Shown here: positions 1-6,940 of the stretch, in pieces | How positions within the stretch are numbered: position 1 is the first letter of the stretch | How the letters are laid out: the number at the start of each line of letters is the position of its first letter | Assembly (NCBI GenBank): GCA_007127655.1 | Contig: SKYX01000201.1 | Coordinates: forward strand, 1 to 14,233 | Reading direction: 5' to 3' | Origin: Desulfonatronum sp. | GTDB taxonomy: Bacteria; Desulfobacterota; Desulfovibrionia; Desulfovibrionales; Desulfonatronaceae | Length of the DNA: 14,233 nt | Program-made: the position numbers and the translations under genes | Notes under the pieces: model-generated | What the model saw: the letters and a program-made list of their open reading frames with translations, nothing else | Databases searched by the model: none | Told to the model about the DNA's origin: nothing

Positions 1-1032
1 GTGTTGGATGATGTCCCGGTATCCGCTGTAGTCCGCGGCAATGGTCGGCAGCCCGGCCAGCCCGGCCTCCAGGAGGGTTAGGCCGAAGGTTTCCTGGGGG
101 TTGTCGGCCAGGGAAAGGAAAATGTCCGCCGCGGCGTAGAGCCGGTGCTTGCGGGCCTCGTCCGGGCTGGGGACGAGGCGGCAGGGCAGGCCCACGTTGC
201 GGGCCAGGGCCGTGAAGGTGCCGGGAAAGTCGTCCTTGGGCTCGACCCAGCCGGCCACCACCAGGAGCACGTTCCCCAGGGCATGGGAGCGTCCGCGACC
301 TGATATCCGTTGCCAGGCTCGGAGCAAGGGCAAAAGGTCCATTTTGGAATGGGGGGTGATCCGGCCCAGGACGAGTAGCACCTTGGTCTCGGATTCCACG
401 CCCAGCTCGGCCCGGCCCTGTTCGCGCAACGCGGCAGGGTCAGTCATGGGATCGTCCATGCCCAGAGGGATCACCGCTGTCCCGGGCTGGGGGAAGCGCT
501 CTTGATCCAGGCTGTAGCTCACGCGGAGATGGTCGAAATAGGCCAGCACCGCGTTTTGTCCGGCCGTGGAAGTGGCCACGACGCAGTCCCTGGGAGTGCA
601 GCCCGGGTGGAGGTGGTCCAGGAAACGGGCCGGGTAGCCGGGGTAGCTCAGGGAGTGGGTGACGCTGGTGATCGGGAATTGCCGTGCGGCGCAGGCGTTG
701 CGCAGCCTGGCCAGAGCGGGCGGATGGTTGATGCAGTCCGAAAGATGGAAGCAGTGATAGGCGGTGGATCGCAGGGACGAGGGCAGGTCCTGGCGCAAAA
801 AAAAGCGAAGTCGCTTATCCGCGAAAAAACGGGGAAAGCGCTGCTGAAAGAGCTGCCGAGTGGAGTGGAGCTCCCTGGGGGTAGCCAGGAAAAAATGATA
901 TTCGGCAAAGGGGTCATGGTGCAGCAAGGCGGCCAGAAACTGCTCGTTGGCCACCTTGCGGCCCCAGACCGCTCCGGATTCCAGGAATGGGTCCAGTGTG
1001 GCCCAGATGCGAGAGAGATACGTTGACGGCAT
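1..1032 (-). CDS. GT4-family glycosyltransferase, 3' part missing
   Basis: Retaining glycosyltransferase of the GT-B fold, probably moving a sugar from a nucleotide sugar to a glycan or lipid acceptor in the cytoplasm. Acceptor and donor cannot be read from the sequence. The frame is open for 344 residues and leaves the window at base 1, so the C-terminus is missing. The second Rossmann domain is clear: VLLVLGRITPHSKMD (218-232), then LYAAADIFLSLADNPQETFG (298-317). This contains the GT4 E-x7-E pair E314 and E322, which contacts the donor nucleotide sugar in this family, followed by AGLPTIAADYSGYRD. The ATG at 1032 lies 30 bp after the stop of the acyl-CoA synthetase, with no good ribosome site. 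A TTG at 1053, seven codons upstream in frame, is an alternative, and an in-frame stop at 1063-1065 bars anything longer. Probably co-transcribed with the synthetase. A run of eight T sits in codons near residues 77-79. Confidence 0.85.
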   Translation of the reverse strand, partial: MPSTYLSRIWATLDPFLESGAVWGRKVANEQFLAALLHHDPFAEYHFFLATPRELHSTRQLFQQRFPRFFADKRLRFFLRQDLPSSLRSTAYHCFHLSDCINHPPALARLRNACAARQFPITSVTHSLSYPGYPARFLDHLHPGCTPRDCVVATSTAGQNAVLAYFDHLRVSYSLDQERFPQPGTAVIPLGMDDPMTDPAALREQGRAELGVESETKVLLVLGRITPHSKMDLLPLLRAWQRISGRGRSHALGNVLLVVAGWVEPKDDFPGTFTALARNVGLPCRLVPSPDEARKHRLYAAADIFLSLADNPQETFGLTLLEAGLAGLPTIAADYSGYRDIIQH

Positions 1033-1062
1033 GTCGATGGGGATGCCCGGCAAAGCCTCGGG

Positions 1063-2736
1063 TCAGGATGCTCCCCCGGCCGCGCTAAGATCATTGGCGC
1101 GGATTTCGGCGCGTTTGATCTTGCCGCTGATGGTCTTGGGCAACTCGTCCACGTAGTCGATGATTCGGGGATACTTGTAGGGCGCGGTGAGGGACTTGAC
1201 GTGGTTCTGGAGTTCCTTGGTCAGTTCCTCGGAGCCGGTGCAGCCCGGCGCCAGAACCACGGTGGCTTTGACCGTCTGCCCGCGATCCGGGTCCGGAACC
1301 CCGGTCACCGCGGCTTCCACCACCGCGGGGTGGGTGATCAGGACGCTTTCCACTTCAAAGGGGCCGATCCGGTAGCCCGAGCTTTTGATCAGGTCATCCA
1401 CCCGGCCCAGGAACCACAGGTAGCCTTCCTCATCCATCCAGGCCTTGTCCCCGGTATGATAAAACCCGCCCTTGCGCGCCTGGGCCGTCTTGTCCGGTTC
1501 GTCCAGATATCCGGCGAAGAGGCCCAGCGGAGCAGCGGGGTCCAGGCGGATGCAGATCTCGCCCTCCTCGCCCGGGGCGCAGGGCTGGTCGTCGTCGTTG
1601 AGCAGGACAACGTCCCAGCCCGGACAGGGTTTGCCGATGGAGCCGGGTTTGGGGGTCATGAACGGAAAGGTGGCCACCTGCAGGGTGGTTTCGGTCTGGC
1701 CGTAGCCCTCGTAAATGGGCAGCCCAGTGGCTTCCTTCCAGGCGTGGAAAACCCCTTCGTTGAGTAGCTCTCCGGCCGTTGTGCAGTGGCGCAGGCTGGA
1801 GAGGTCCAGGCCGGAGAGGTCCTGGCGGATCAGAAATCGGTAGACCGTGGGCGGCCCGCAGAACGAGGTCACTTTATGCTCGGCCAGCAGCCCGAGCAGT
1901 TTGGCCGGGTCGAACTTGCCTCGGAAGTCGTGGACAAAGACCATGGCGCCCGCCATCCATTGGCCGTAGAATTTGCCCCAGACCGCCTTGCCCCAGCCGG
2001 TGTCGGCCAGGGTCAGGTGAATGTCCCCGGGACGCAGGTTGTGCCAATGTACGCCGGTGACGAAGTGCCCCAGGGGGTAGGTGTGCTGGTGCTCGACCAT
2101 TTTGGGCGGTCCAGTGGTGCCGGAGGAAAAGAAGATCAGCAGGCTGTCCCGGCCTCCGGCGTTTTCAGCCGGATCCTCGGGCCGGGGAAAAACTTCGGAT
2201 GCCTGGGCCATGATCGCGGCGTAGTCGGCCCAACCTGGCTTTAGGGCACTCCCGCCGACCTGGATCAGGGTGCGCAGGCCGGGGCACTTCGGCAGGGCGG
2301 CCTGAACCGCGGGCGCGACCCCGGCGTCCGTGATCACGGCCTTGATCCGGGCGAAGTTGACCCGGTAAACGATATCCTTGGTGGTCAGCAGGGCCGGGGA
2401 GGGCACGGCCACCGCGCCCAGCTTGTGCAGGGCCAGCATGGCTACCCAGAATTCCACCCGGCGGTGCAGGATGAGCATCACCCGGTCGCCCTTCTTCAGG
2501 CCGAGTATTTTGAGGGCGTTGGCCAGTTTACTGGATTCGGTCCGGAAAAAGCCCAGGGAGAAGTCCTGGCGGTTCCCGGCGTCGTCCACATGGATCATGG
2601 CCGGACGGTCCGGCTCCCGCTCGGCGTGGACGTCCAGAAAGTCGAAGGCGAAATTGTAGTTGCCCGGTATCTCCAGCCGGAAGTTGGTCAGGAAATCTTC
2701 GTGGGAATGGTAGGTCGGGTGCATGATTGTCCGCAT
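1063..2736 (-). CDS. AMP-forming acyl-CoA synthetase (MACS/benzoate-CoA ligase type)
   Basis: ANL-superfamily ligase that activates a carboxylic acid as acyl-AMP and transfers it to CoA in the cytoplasm. The full-length 557-residue form fits the medium-chain or aromatic acyl-CoA synthetase group. Substrate is not determined. Visible motifs: the ATP-binding P-loop SSGTTGPPK (204-212), the adenylate motif EGYGQTET (343-350), the hinge region GRVDDLIKSSGYRIGP (444-459), and the C-terminal PKTISGK (533-539) with the expected catalytic lysine K539. All core residues are present, so the enzyme should be active. The start could be ATG 2736, only 7 bp after the regulator's stop, or ATG 2724, four codons later, which has a weak GGA upstream. 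Neither ribosome site is strong and coupling to the upstream gene is likely. The adjacent XRE-cupin protein is the obvious candidate regulator. This gene pairing recurs in Desulfovibrio-type genomes, from memory. Confidence 0.92.
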   Translation of the reverse strand: MRTIMHPTYHSHEDFLTNFRLEIPGNYNFAFDFLDVHAEREPDRPAMIHVDDAGNRQDFSLGFFRTESSKLANALKILGLKKGDRVMLILHRRVEFWVAMLALHKLGAVAVPSPALLTTKDIVYRVNFARIKAVITDAGVAPAVQAALPKCPGLRTLIQVGGSALKPGWADYAAIMAQASEVFPRPEDPAENAGGRDSLLIFFSSGTTGPPKMVEHQHTYPLGHFVTGVHWHNLRPGDIHLTLADTGWGKAVWGKFYGQWMAGAMVFVHDFRGKFDPAKLLGLLAEHKVTSFCGPPTVYRFLIRQDLSGLDLSSLRHCTTAGELLNEGVFHAWKEATGLPIYEGYGQTETTLQVATFPFMTPKPGSIGKPCPGWDVVLLNDDDQPCAPGEEGEICIRLDPAAPLGLFAGYLDEPDKTAQARKGGFYHTGDKAWMDEEGYLWFLGRVDDLIKSSGYRIGPFEVESVLITHPAVVEAAVTGVPDPDRGQTVKATVVLAPGCTGSEELTKELQNHVKSLTAPYKYPRIIDYVDELPKTISGKIKRAEIRANDLSAAGGAS

Positions 2737-2743
2737 TGATTGT

Positions 2744-2754
2744 TTAAGTGATGA
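2744..2754. repeat. 11-bp direct repeat, copy near the acyl-CoA synthetase start
   Basis: The plus-strand word TTAAGTGATGA occurs here, overlapping the last codons and stop of the regulator and ending 8-18 bases before the ligase ATG at 2736. The same 11 bases recur at 3344-3354 upstream of the regulator. Placement before both genes suggests an operator, but nothing in the sequence proves it. Confidence 0.4.
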
Positions 2755-3313
2755 CGTCCAGAAAAGTGGCCTCAGCCTGGTCCAGGCCCCGCAGGGCGTG
2801 AGGCGTTCGGGAAGTGAAGTAGAGGCTGTCGCCGGGTTCGAGGATCAGGATCTGGTCTCCCAGGCGCAGCTCCAGGCGACCGGAGAGCATGTAGATGAAT
2901 TCCTGTCCGGCATGTTCGGTGAAGGTCGGTTCCTGTTCGCTTTTCGGGGGCACGGTGACCAGAAACGGCTCCATCCGGCGGCCGGTGAAGCTGTAGGCCA
3001 GGTTTTTGTAGGCGTAGTCCTTGCGGCGGTCCACGTTCATGCCCTTGCCCTTGCGGACCAGGGCGTGGTTGTGCAGGTGGGCCTCGCCGCCGGAGAGCAG
3101 CACGGTCAGGTCCACGCCGCAGCTTTTGGCGGTGTGAAAAAGGTGGCTGACCGGGATTTCCACGGTTCCGGATTCGTACAGGGCCACCTTGTCCGGGGTG
3201 GATTCGATCCGGGCGGCCATTTCCTCGACGCTGAGGTCCAGGGCCTCGCGCAGACCGCGCAGCCGTGGTGCGATCTGGGCGTAGGGCGGGGTTTCGGGGG
3301 AAATGTCAGGCAT
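2744..3313 (-). CDS. XRE-family transcriptional regulator with cupin domain
   Basis: A 189-residue cytoplasmic DNA-binding regulator. Residues 14-72 form an XRE/Cro-like helix-turn-helix, with SVEEMAARIESTPDKVALYE covering the two helices. Residues 117-187 form a cupin_2 beta-barrel, with EHAGQEFIYMLSGRLEL and LEPGDSLYFTSRTPHAL as the two cupin motifs. In this architecture the cupin binds a small effector and modulates DNA binding by the HTH. The effector here is unknown; because the next gene is an acyl-CoA ligase, a carboxylate or its CoA ester is a reasonable guess. The ATG at 3313 has AGGA eight bases upstream. The gene lies 7 bp ahead of the ligase and 241 bp after pdxA, so it probably opens its own transcription unit. 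An 11-bp direct repeat lies just upstream of it and again upstream of the ligase (2744-2754 and 3344-3354). Confidence 0.92.
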   Translation of the reverse strand: MPDISPETPPYAQIAPRLRGLREALDLSVEEMAARIESTPDKVALYESGTVEIPVSHLFHTAKSCGVDLTVLLSGGEAHLHNHALVRKGKGMNVDRRKDYAYKNLAYSFTGRRMEPFLVTVPPKSEQEPTFTEHAGQEFIYMLSGRLELRLGDQILILEPGDSLYFTSRTPHALRGLDQAEATFLDVIT

Positions 3314-3343
3314 GATGATCGTCCTGGGATGAGGTTTCGTTAC

Positions 3344-3354
3344 TTAAGTGATGA
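3344..3354. promoter_or_regulatory. Possible XRE-cupin operator (11-bp repeat with ACTTAAGT palindrome)
   Basis: Second copy of TTAAGTGATGA, about 30-40 bases upstream of the regulator's start codon. Here it overlaps an 8-bp perfect palindrome ACTTAAGT (3342-3349), the sort of small symmetric site that XRE dimers bind. Autoregulation is inferred, not shown. Confidence 0.3.
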
Positions 3355-3411
3355 AAAAGTGTTTGTCGACAGGCCGTTCAAGAATCCCAAGTGCAAGGAG
3401 CAAGGAAAGAC

Positions 3412-3439
3412 GTAGGGTCGACCGGCCGGTCGCTCCTAC
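3412..3439. repeat. 28-bp imperfect palindrome, REP-like element copy 1
   Basis: Two 14-bp arms centred on CCGGCCGG, opening with GTAGG and closing with CCTAC, with two mismatched positions between the arms. It shares length and outer sequence with the palindrome at 9542-9569. It sits in the 241-bp gap between pdxA and the XRE-cupin gene. The remainder of that gap holds a TTGACA without a partner and a hairpin at 3486-3516. It is probably a dispersed extragenic repeat that can form a hairpin in RNA. There is no T-run after it on either strand, so it is not an obvious terminator. Confidence 0.65.
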
Positions 3440-3554
3440 CGTGCCGACAGATAGCGTTAATGTGTCAACCAATTGTGAACCATCCCTCTCAAAGCGTATG
3501 CGTTGATACATGAGAGTTTGAACTTTTTGCGGCGACGCGGCAATTGGGTGTTTT

Positions 3555-4604
3555 TCAACGGACTGTCAGGGCGACGGCCATGTTGAGAGCGTTACCCAGA
3601 CTTTGGGCCGATGCCTTGCCTTGGCCGACCAGGTCGTATCCGGTGCCGTGGTCCGGGCTGGTGCGGACGTAGGGCAGGCCGAGGGTGACTTGGACGCCGT
3701 CGTGAAAGTGCAGCAGCTTGAAGGCCGTCAGGCCCTGGTCGTGGTACATGGCCAAAACCGCGGAGAAGTCGCCTTGCGCGGCCCGGTGGAAAACCGTGTC
3801 CGCGGCCAGCGGGCCGACTACGTTCCAGCCCCTGGCCCTGGCCTGGCTCACGGCCGGGGCGATGATCCGTCCGTCCTCGTCTCCGATCCGTCCATCCTCC
3901 CCGGCATGCGGGTTCAGGCCGCAAACCGCGACGGGGTCGCACAGGCTTTGGGCGTGCATCGCGGCCATGGTCAGCTCCAACTTGCGCAGGATCCGTTCAA
4001 CGGTGATCAAGTCGGGGACCGCACGCAGCGGGGGGTGGGTGGTGACCAGGCTGACCCGCATCCGAGGCCCCGCAAAGTGCATGCAGACGTCGTCCGGGGT
4101 CAACCCGGCCTTGGCGGCCAGAAACTCGGTGTGCCCGGCGAAATCGAATCCTGCCCGCTGGAGCGTGGCCTTGTTCAGCGGGCAGGTGGTCACTGTCTGG
4201 ACGTGGCCGGATTGCAACAGGGAGCACGCTGTTTCCAGGGCCAGCCCCGCGGCCAGGCCGCCCTCTACCGTTACAGTCCCCGGCCGCATTGGAAAAGCTT
4301 CGAGTTCCGGAGGCGTGTAGAGATGGACGCTTGGCGGATGATCCTTTAGCCGTTCCGGATCGGACAGCCGATGCCAGAAGAGCGGGCCGCCTGAGGCCTG
4401 CTGGTGGTGCGCCAGGGCCTGTTCCGGACCGATGATCAATACGGAGGTTCCGGCAAGGGACTTGGGGAGGCCGTGCCGGAAAACGCGACAAACCAGTTCC
4501 GGGCCCAGCCCGTTGGGGTCGCCCAGGGTCAGGCCCAGGGTCAGGCCCAGTGTCAGATCCAGGGTCAGGCCCAAGGGTTGGCCCAGGACGGAGGGGTGGG
4601 GCAC
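3555..4604 (-). CDS. pdxA: 4-hydroxythreonine-4-phosphate dehydrogenase PdxA
   Basis: NAD-dependent enzyme of the DXP-dependent vitamin B6 pathway. It oxidises 4-phosphohydroxy-L-threonine, whose decarboxylated product is joined to 1-deoxyxylulose 5-phosphate by PdxJ. The 349 residues contain the family hallmarks TLGDPNGLGPE (25-35), GHTEFL (157-162), TTHPPL (188-193), NPHAGE (231-236), MYHDQG (286-291) and TSPDHGTGYD (315-324). H190, H233 and H288 match the metal-binding histidines of E. coli PdxA. A PdxA2-type phospho-threonate dehydrogenase is a less likely alternative. The start is GTG at 4604, 3 bp after the SAP-gene stop, and translation is probably coupled. A TTG further in is possible. 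The N-terminus is odd: homologues reach the LGDP motif within about ten residues, whereas here LTLG-type tetrapeptides are repeated before it because of a 12-bp tandem DNA repeat. Confidence 0.93.
   Translation of the reverse strand: MPHPSVLGQPLGLTLDLTLGLTLGLTLGDPNGLGPELVCRVFRHGLPKSLAGTSVLIIGPEQALAHHQQASGGPLFWHRLSDPERLKDHPPSVHLYTPPELEAFPMRPGTVTVEGGLAAGLALETACSLLQSGHVQTVTTCPLNKATLQRAGFDFAGHTEFLAAKAGLTPDDVCMHFAGPRMRVSLVTTHPPLRAVPDLITVERILRKLELTMAAMHAQSLCDPVAVCGLNPHAGEDGRIGDEDGRIIAPAVSQARARGWNVVGPLAADTVFHRAAQGDFSAVLAMYHDQGLTAFKLLHFHDGVQVTLGLPYVRTSPDHGTGYDLVGQGKASAQSLGNALNMAVALTVR
4521..4580. repeat. 12-bp tandem repeat in the 5' end of pdxA, about five units
   Basis: Units of 12 bases start at 4521, 4533, 4545, 4557 and 4569. 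On the plus strand the first two are identical (GCCCAGGGTCAG), the third and fourth differ at one and two bases, and the fifth is more degenerate. Each unit encodes Leu-Thr-Leu-Gly or a close variant on the minus strand. Twelve bases equal four codons, so gain or loss of a unit keeps the pdxA frame. Confidence 0.9.
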
Positions 4605-4607
4605 GGC

Positions 4608-4817
4608 TTAACCGTTGTTTTGCTTCGGAGCCAGGGAAAGGCAATCCACTCGGAAGATGCAGCCCTCCTGGTCGCAATAACCGGCTTCGGCCCGGGCGAA
4701 GCAGTCGAAGTTGCCTTCGTCCAGTTGGATTATTCGGACGGCTTGAATTTTCGTGGTGCCGACACCAAGTTTCAACCCGCGTGATTTGGCCATGGTTCGG
4801 ATTTCCGTCATTTTCAT
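4608..4817 (-). CDS. Small SAP-domain protein with four-cysteine tail
   Basis: A 69-residue protein. The N-terminal half, MTEIRTMAKSRGLKLG followed by a basic helix ending QLDEGN, resembles the SAP / Rho-N helix-extension-helix that binds nucleic acid. The C-terminal half carries C39, C48, C53 and C59 (spacing C-x8-C-x4-C-x5-C), which could bind zinc or another metal. Small proteins of this layout occur in Desulfovibrio-type genomes, from memory; their function is not known to me. The ATG at 4817 has GAGG seven bases upstream and is preferred over an upstream in-frame ATG at 4928, which would overlap the end of glgA and add unrelated residues. The gene lies 49 bp after glgA and 3 bp before pdxA, which suggests co-transcription. 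A role in nucleic-acid binding is inferred only. Confidence 0.8.
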   Translation of the reverse strand: MKMTEIRTMAKSRGLKLGVGTTKIQAVRIIQLDEGNFDCFARAEAGYCDQEGCIFRVDCLSLAPKQNNG

Positions 4818-4866
4818 GGGAGAACCTCGTTTTTGAGGGGTGAAGGGCGGGTGTCCAAAACGGCGA

Positions 4867-6333
4867 TCAGGCCGGGGACAGGTCCGCTCCAATGTCCGTA
4901 TAGGCTTGTATATACTGTTGCGCCGCACTGGACCAGGAGTAGTCCTTGCGCATGGCCCTGGTCCGCATGGCCTTCCATTCCGCCGGACGTTTCCAGACGT
5001 CCAGGGCCAACTCGATGCTTTGCAGAAAAGTCCGGGCGTCGGGCGGGGTGAAAATGAAGCCCGTGGATTCGGGGTCGGGGTAGCCAGTGATGGTGTCCAG
5101 GAGTCCGCCCAGGGCAGAGGCCACGGGCAGGCTGCCGTAGCGCAGGCTGTACATCTGGGTCAGGCCGCAGGGTTCGTAGCGTGAGGGCATCAGGAAAAGA
5201 TCGACTCCGGCCTGAATGCGGTGGGCCAAATCTTCGGTGTAGCCGATGCGGGCCACGAGGCGTCCCGGGTAGGTTTCCATCATGTCCTGGACTTGGGCCT
5301 CAAACTGGAGATTGCCTTCACCCAGGACGACCACGCTGACATCCTTGCGCATCAGTTCAGGCAAAATGTCCAGGAGCATGTCGATGCCTTTTTGCTCCCG
5401 GAGGCGGCCGACGAATCCGAGCAGAGGGCGGGACAGGAGCTCGGGGTCCAGGCAGAGTTCGTGAAACAGACTTTCCTTGCAGCGGAGTTTGCCCCGTGGT
5501 GTCTCCGGCGAATATGTGGTGGGCAGGTAGCGGTCTTGCCTGGGGTCCCAGACGGCGTAGTCCGCGCCGTTGAGAATTCCCCGCAAGTCCGCGGCCCGGT
5601 GGTTGAGAATGCCTTCCAGGCCGCAGCCGAATTCCGGGGTCAGGATTTCCTTGGCATAGGTCGGGCTAACCGTGGTGACCAGGTCCGCGTAGGAGATGCC
5701 GGACTTGAGCAGATTGAAGTCTCCGAAGAATTCCGCCCCGGAGCTGTTCCAGGCCGCCGAGGGCAGCCCGGATTCCAGGAACAGGCGGTAGGCGAACCGG
5801 CCCTGAAAGGCCAGATTGTGGATGGTCACCACAGACTTGGTCGTTTTCCAGAAGGTGTCCACCTTGCGCAAAAAATGCAGATAGGCCGGAACCAGGGCCG
5901 CGTGCCAGTCGTGGGCATGGATGATCTCCGGGGGGTTGGACAACCGTCTGGCCCATTCCATGGTCGCCCGGCAGAAAAAGATGAACCGTTCGCAGTTGTC
6001 GAAATAATCGCCCTTGTGGGTGCAGTACAGAAAGCGGCGATCAAAGTATTCGCCCCGGGAGATGAAGTAGACGGGCAGACCGTGATAATCGGCCAGAAAA
6101 ATGTCCGCGGTGGTGTCCGGCCAGGGGTAGCCCACCGGGCAGTCTTCGTAGATCAGGCGTAAGGGAAATTCGCTACTGGCCAGCCGCCCGTAGAACGGAG
6201 TGATCACGCCCACGCTTACCCCGAGCCGGGACAAGGCCAGGGGCAGGGCGCCCATGACGTCCGCGAGCCCCCCGGTTTTGGAAAACGGGTACATTTCCGA
6301 GGCCACGAACAGGACCTGAGGATGGCTGTCCAT
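4867..6333 (-). CDS. glgA: Glycogen synthase GlgA (GT5)
   Basis: Transfers glucose from ADP-glucose (some bacterial enzymes use UDP-glucose) to the non-reducing end of an alpha-1,4-glucan, building glycogen in the cytoplasm. The 488 residues match the usual bacterial length. Visible motifs: SKTGGLADV (18-26), the KTGGL ADP-glucose loop; [11 protein letters not shown] (139-149); TIHNLAFQG (170-178); GILNGADY (252-259), which closes the N-terminal domain; [13 protein letters not shown] (304-316); and [18 protein letters not shown] (383-400) with the conserved glutamate E387. The ATG at 6333 has AAGGA about seven bases upstream. It lies 36 bp after the Nudix gene and 49 bp before the SAP gene, so it probably sits inside an operon. 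No other glycogen gene (glgC, glgB, glgP) is in the window. Confidence 0.96.
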   Translation of the reverse strand: MDSHPQVLFVASEMYPFSKTGGLADVMGALPLALSRLGVSVGVITPFYGRLASSEFPLRLIYEDCPVGYPWPDTTADIFLADYHGLPVYFISRGEYFDRRFLYCTHKGDYFDNCERFIFFCRATMEWARRLSNPPEIIHAHDWHAALVPAYLHFLRKVDTFWKTTKSVVTIHNLAFQGRFAYRLFLESGLPSAAWNSSGAEFFGDFNLLKSGISYADLVTTVSPTYAKEILTPEFGCGLEGILNHRAADLRGILNGADYAVWDPRQDRYLPTTYSPETPRGKLRCKESLFHELCLDPELLSRPLLGFVGRLREQKGIDMLLDILPELMRKDVSVVVLGEGNLQFEAQVQDMMETYPGRLVARIGYTEDLAHRIQAGVDLFLMPSRYEPCGLTQMYSLRYGSLPVASALGGLLDTITGYPDPESTGFIFTPPDARTFLQSIELALDVWKRPAEWKAMRTRAMRKDYSWSSAAQQYIQAYTDIGADLSPA

Positions 6334-6369
6334 GCTGATTCCTTTAGGTTTTGCGTCGATGGAGCGAAC

Positions 6370-6846
6370 TCACGAGACGGACTTCAGAGGGTTCAGGGCT
6401 TCGTGACGGCGACGCAGCTCCTGGAGGATGCTTCCGTGGTCAAAGGCCAGTTGGTCGGGCAGGGCGGTCAGGGGAAAAACGCGCACGGCCCCGGCGTCGT
6501 CTCCGGCCCGGAGTTGGTCCGGATTCTTGGCCTGGGCCGTGAAGATCGTGCTGATGGTGTGCTGGCGCGGGTCGCGGTCCGGGGCGGAATAGACGCCGAA
6601 CAGCCCGGTCAGCTCCACTTCCAGCCCGGTTTCCTCCAGGGCCTCGCGCACCGCGGCCTGTTCCGCGGACTCACCGTAATCGATGAACCCGCCGGGAATG
6701 GCCCAGCCCGGAGGCGGGTTGCGACGTTCGATGAGGACGATTCCCTGGCCGGGAATGGTGATCAGAATGTCCACGGTGGGCACCGGGTTGGTATAGATGG
6801 TCAGCGGTTTGGCGCAGTGGGGGCAGGGTTTTTGGAGTCCTGGCAT
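6370..6846 (-). CDS. Nudix hydrolase
   Basis: Hydrolyses a nucleoside diphosphate linked to another group, with Mg2+ or Mn2+. A complete Nudix box G-x5-E-x7-R-E-U-x-E-E-x-G-U spans residues 53-75 (G53, E59, R67, E68, E71, E72, G74), so the enzyme should be active. The 158 residues fit the small ADP-ribose pyrophosphatase or 8-oxo-dGTPase-like groups, and the substrate cannot be told. The N-terminus has one CPHC pair (8-11). Related proteins often carry a four-cysteine zinc ribbon here; only half of it is present. It stands immediately before glgA with a 36-bp gap, which makes a nucleotide-sugar substrate such as ADP-glucose an attractive but unproven idea. ATG 6846 lacks a strong ribosome site. 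It follows a terminator-like hairpin, so it may begin its own transcription unit, although no clear promoter was seen. Confidence 0.92.
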   Translation of the reverse strand: MPGLQKPCPHCAKPLTIYTNPVPTVDILITIPGQGIVLIERRNPPPGWAIPGGFIDYGESAEQAAVREALEETGLEVELTGLFGVYSAPDRDPRQHTISTIFTAQAKNPDQLRAGDDAGAVRVFPLTALPDQLAFDHGSILQELRRRHEALNPLKSVS

Positions 6847-6908
6847 GGTTGGGATGCTTTCTTTGGGGGCCTACAGCCGGGGCAGAGGATGAAGTGGGGC
6901 GGTTGATT

Positions 6909-6929
6909 GAAAAACTGTTCCTGAACAGG
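6909..6929 (-). terminator. Weak Rho-independent terminator after the racemase gene
   Basis: On the minus strand, CTGTTCAGGAACAG folds into a 5-bp stem (CTGTT/AACAG) with a CAGG loop and is followed by five T. It begins about 12 bases after the racemase stop at 6941. The stem is short and poor in GC, so readthrough into the Nudix-glgA genes is possible. Confidence 0.45.
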
Positions 6930-6940
6930 ATGATGGCATA

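Noticed and set aside
3463..3468. TTGACA on the minus strand upstream of the XRE-cupin gene, a perfect -35 box
   Set aside because: At 16-18 base spacing the sequence is GC-rich (GGCACG region) with no -10 resemblance. A sigma-54 reading of GGCACG with GC ten bases on lacks the TT before GC. No promoter was called.
3486..3516. Hairpin CTCTCA/TGAGAG with an inner GTAT/ATAC stem after pdxA
   Set aside because: Large loop, only 6 bp in the outer stem, and no T-run on the minus strand, so it does not fit an intrinsic terminator for pdxA.
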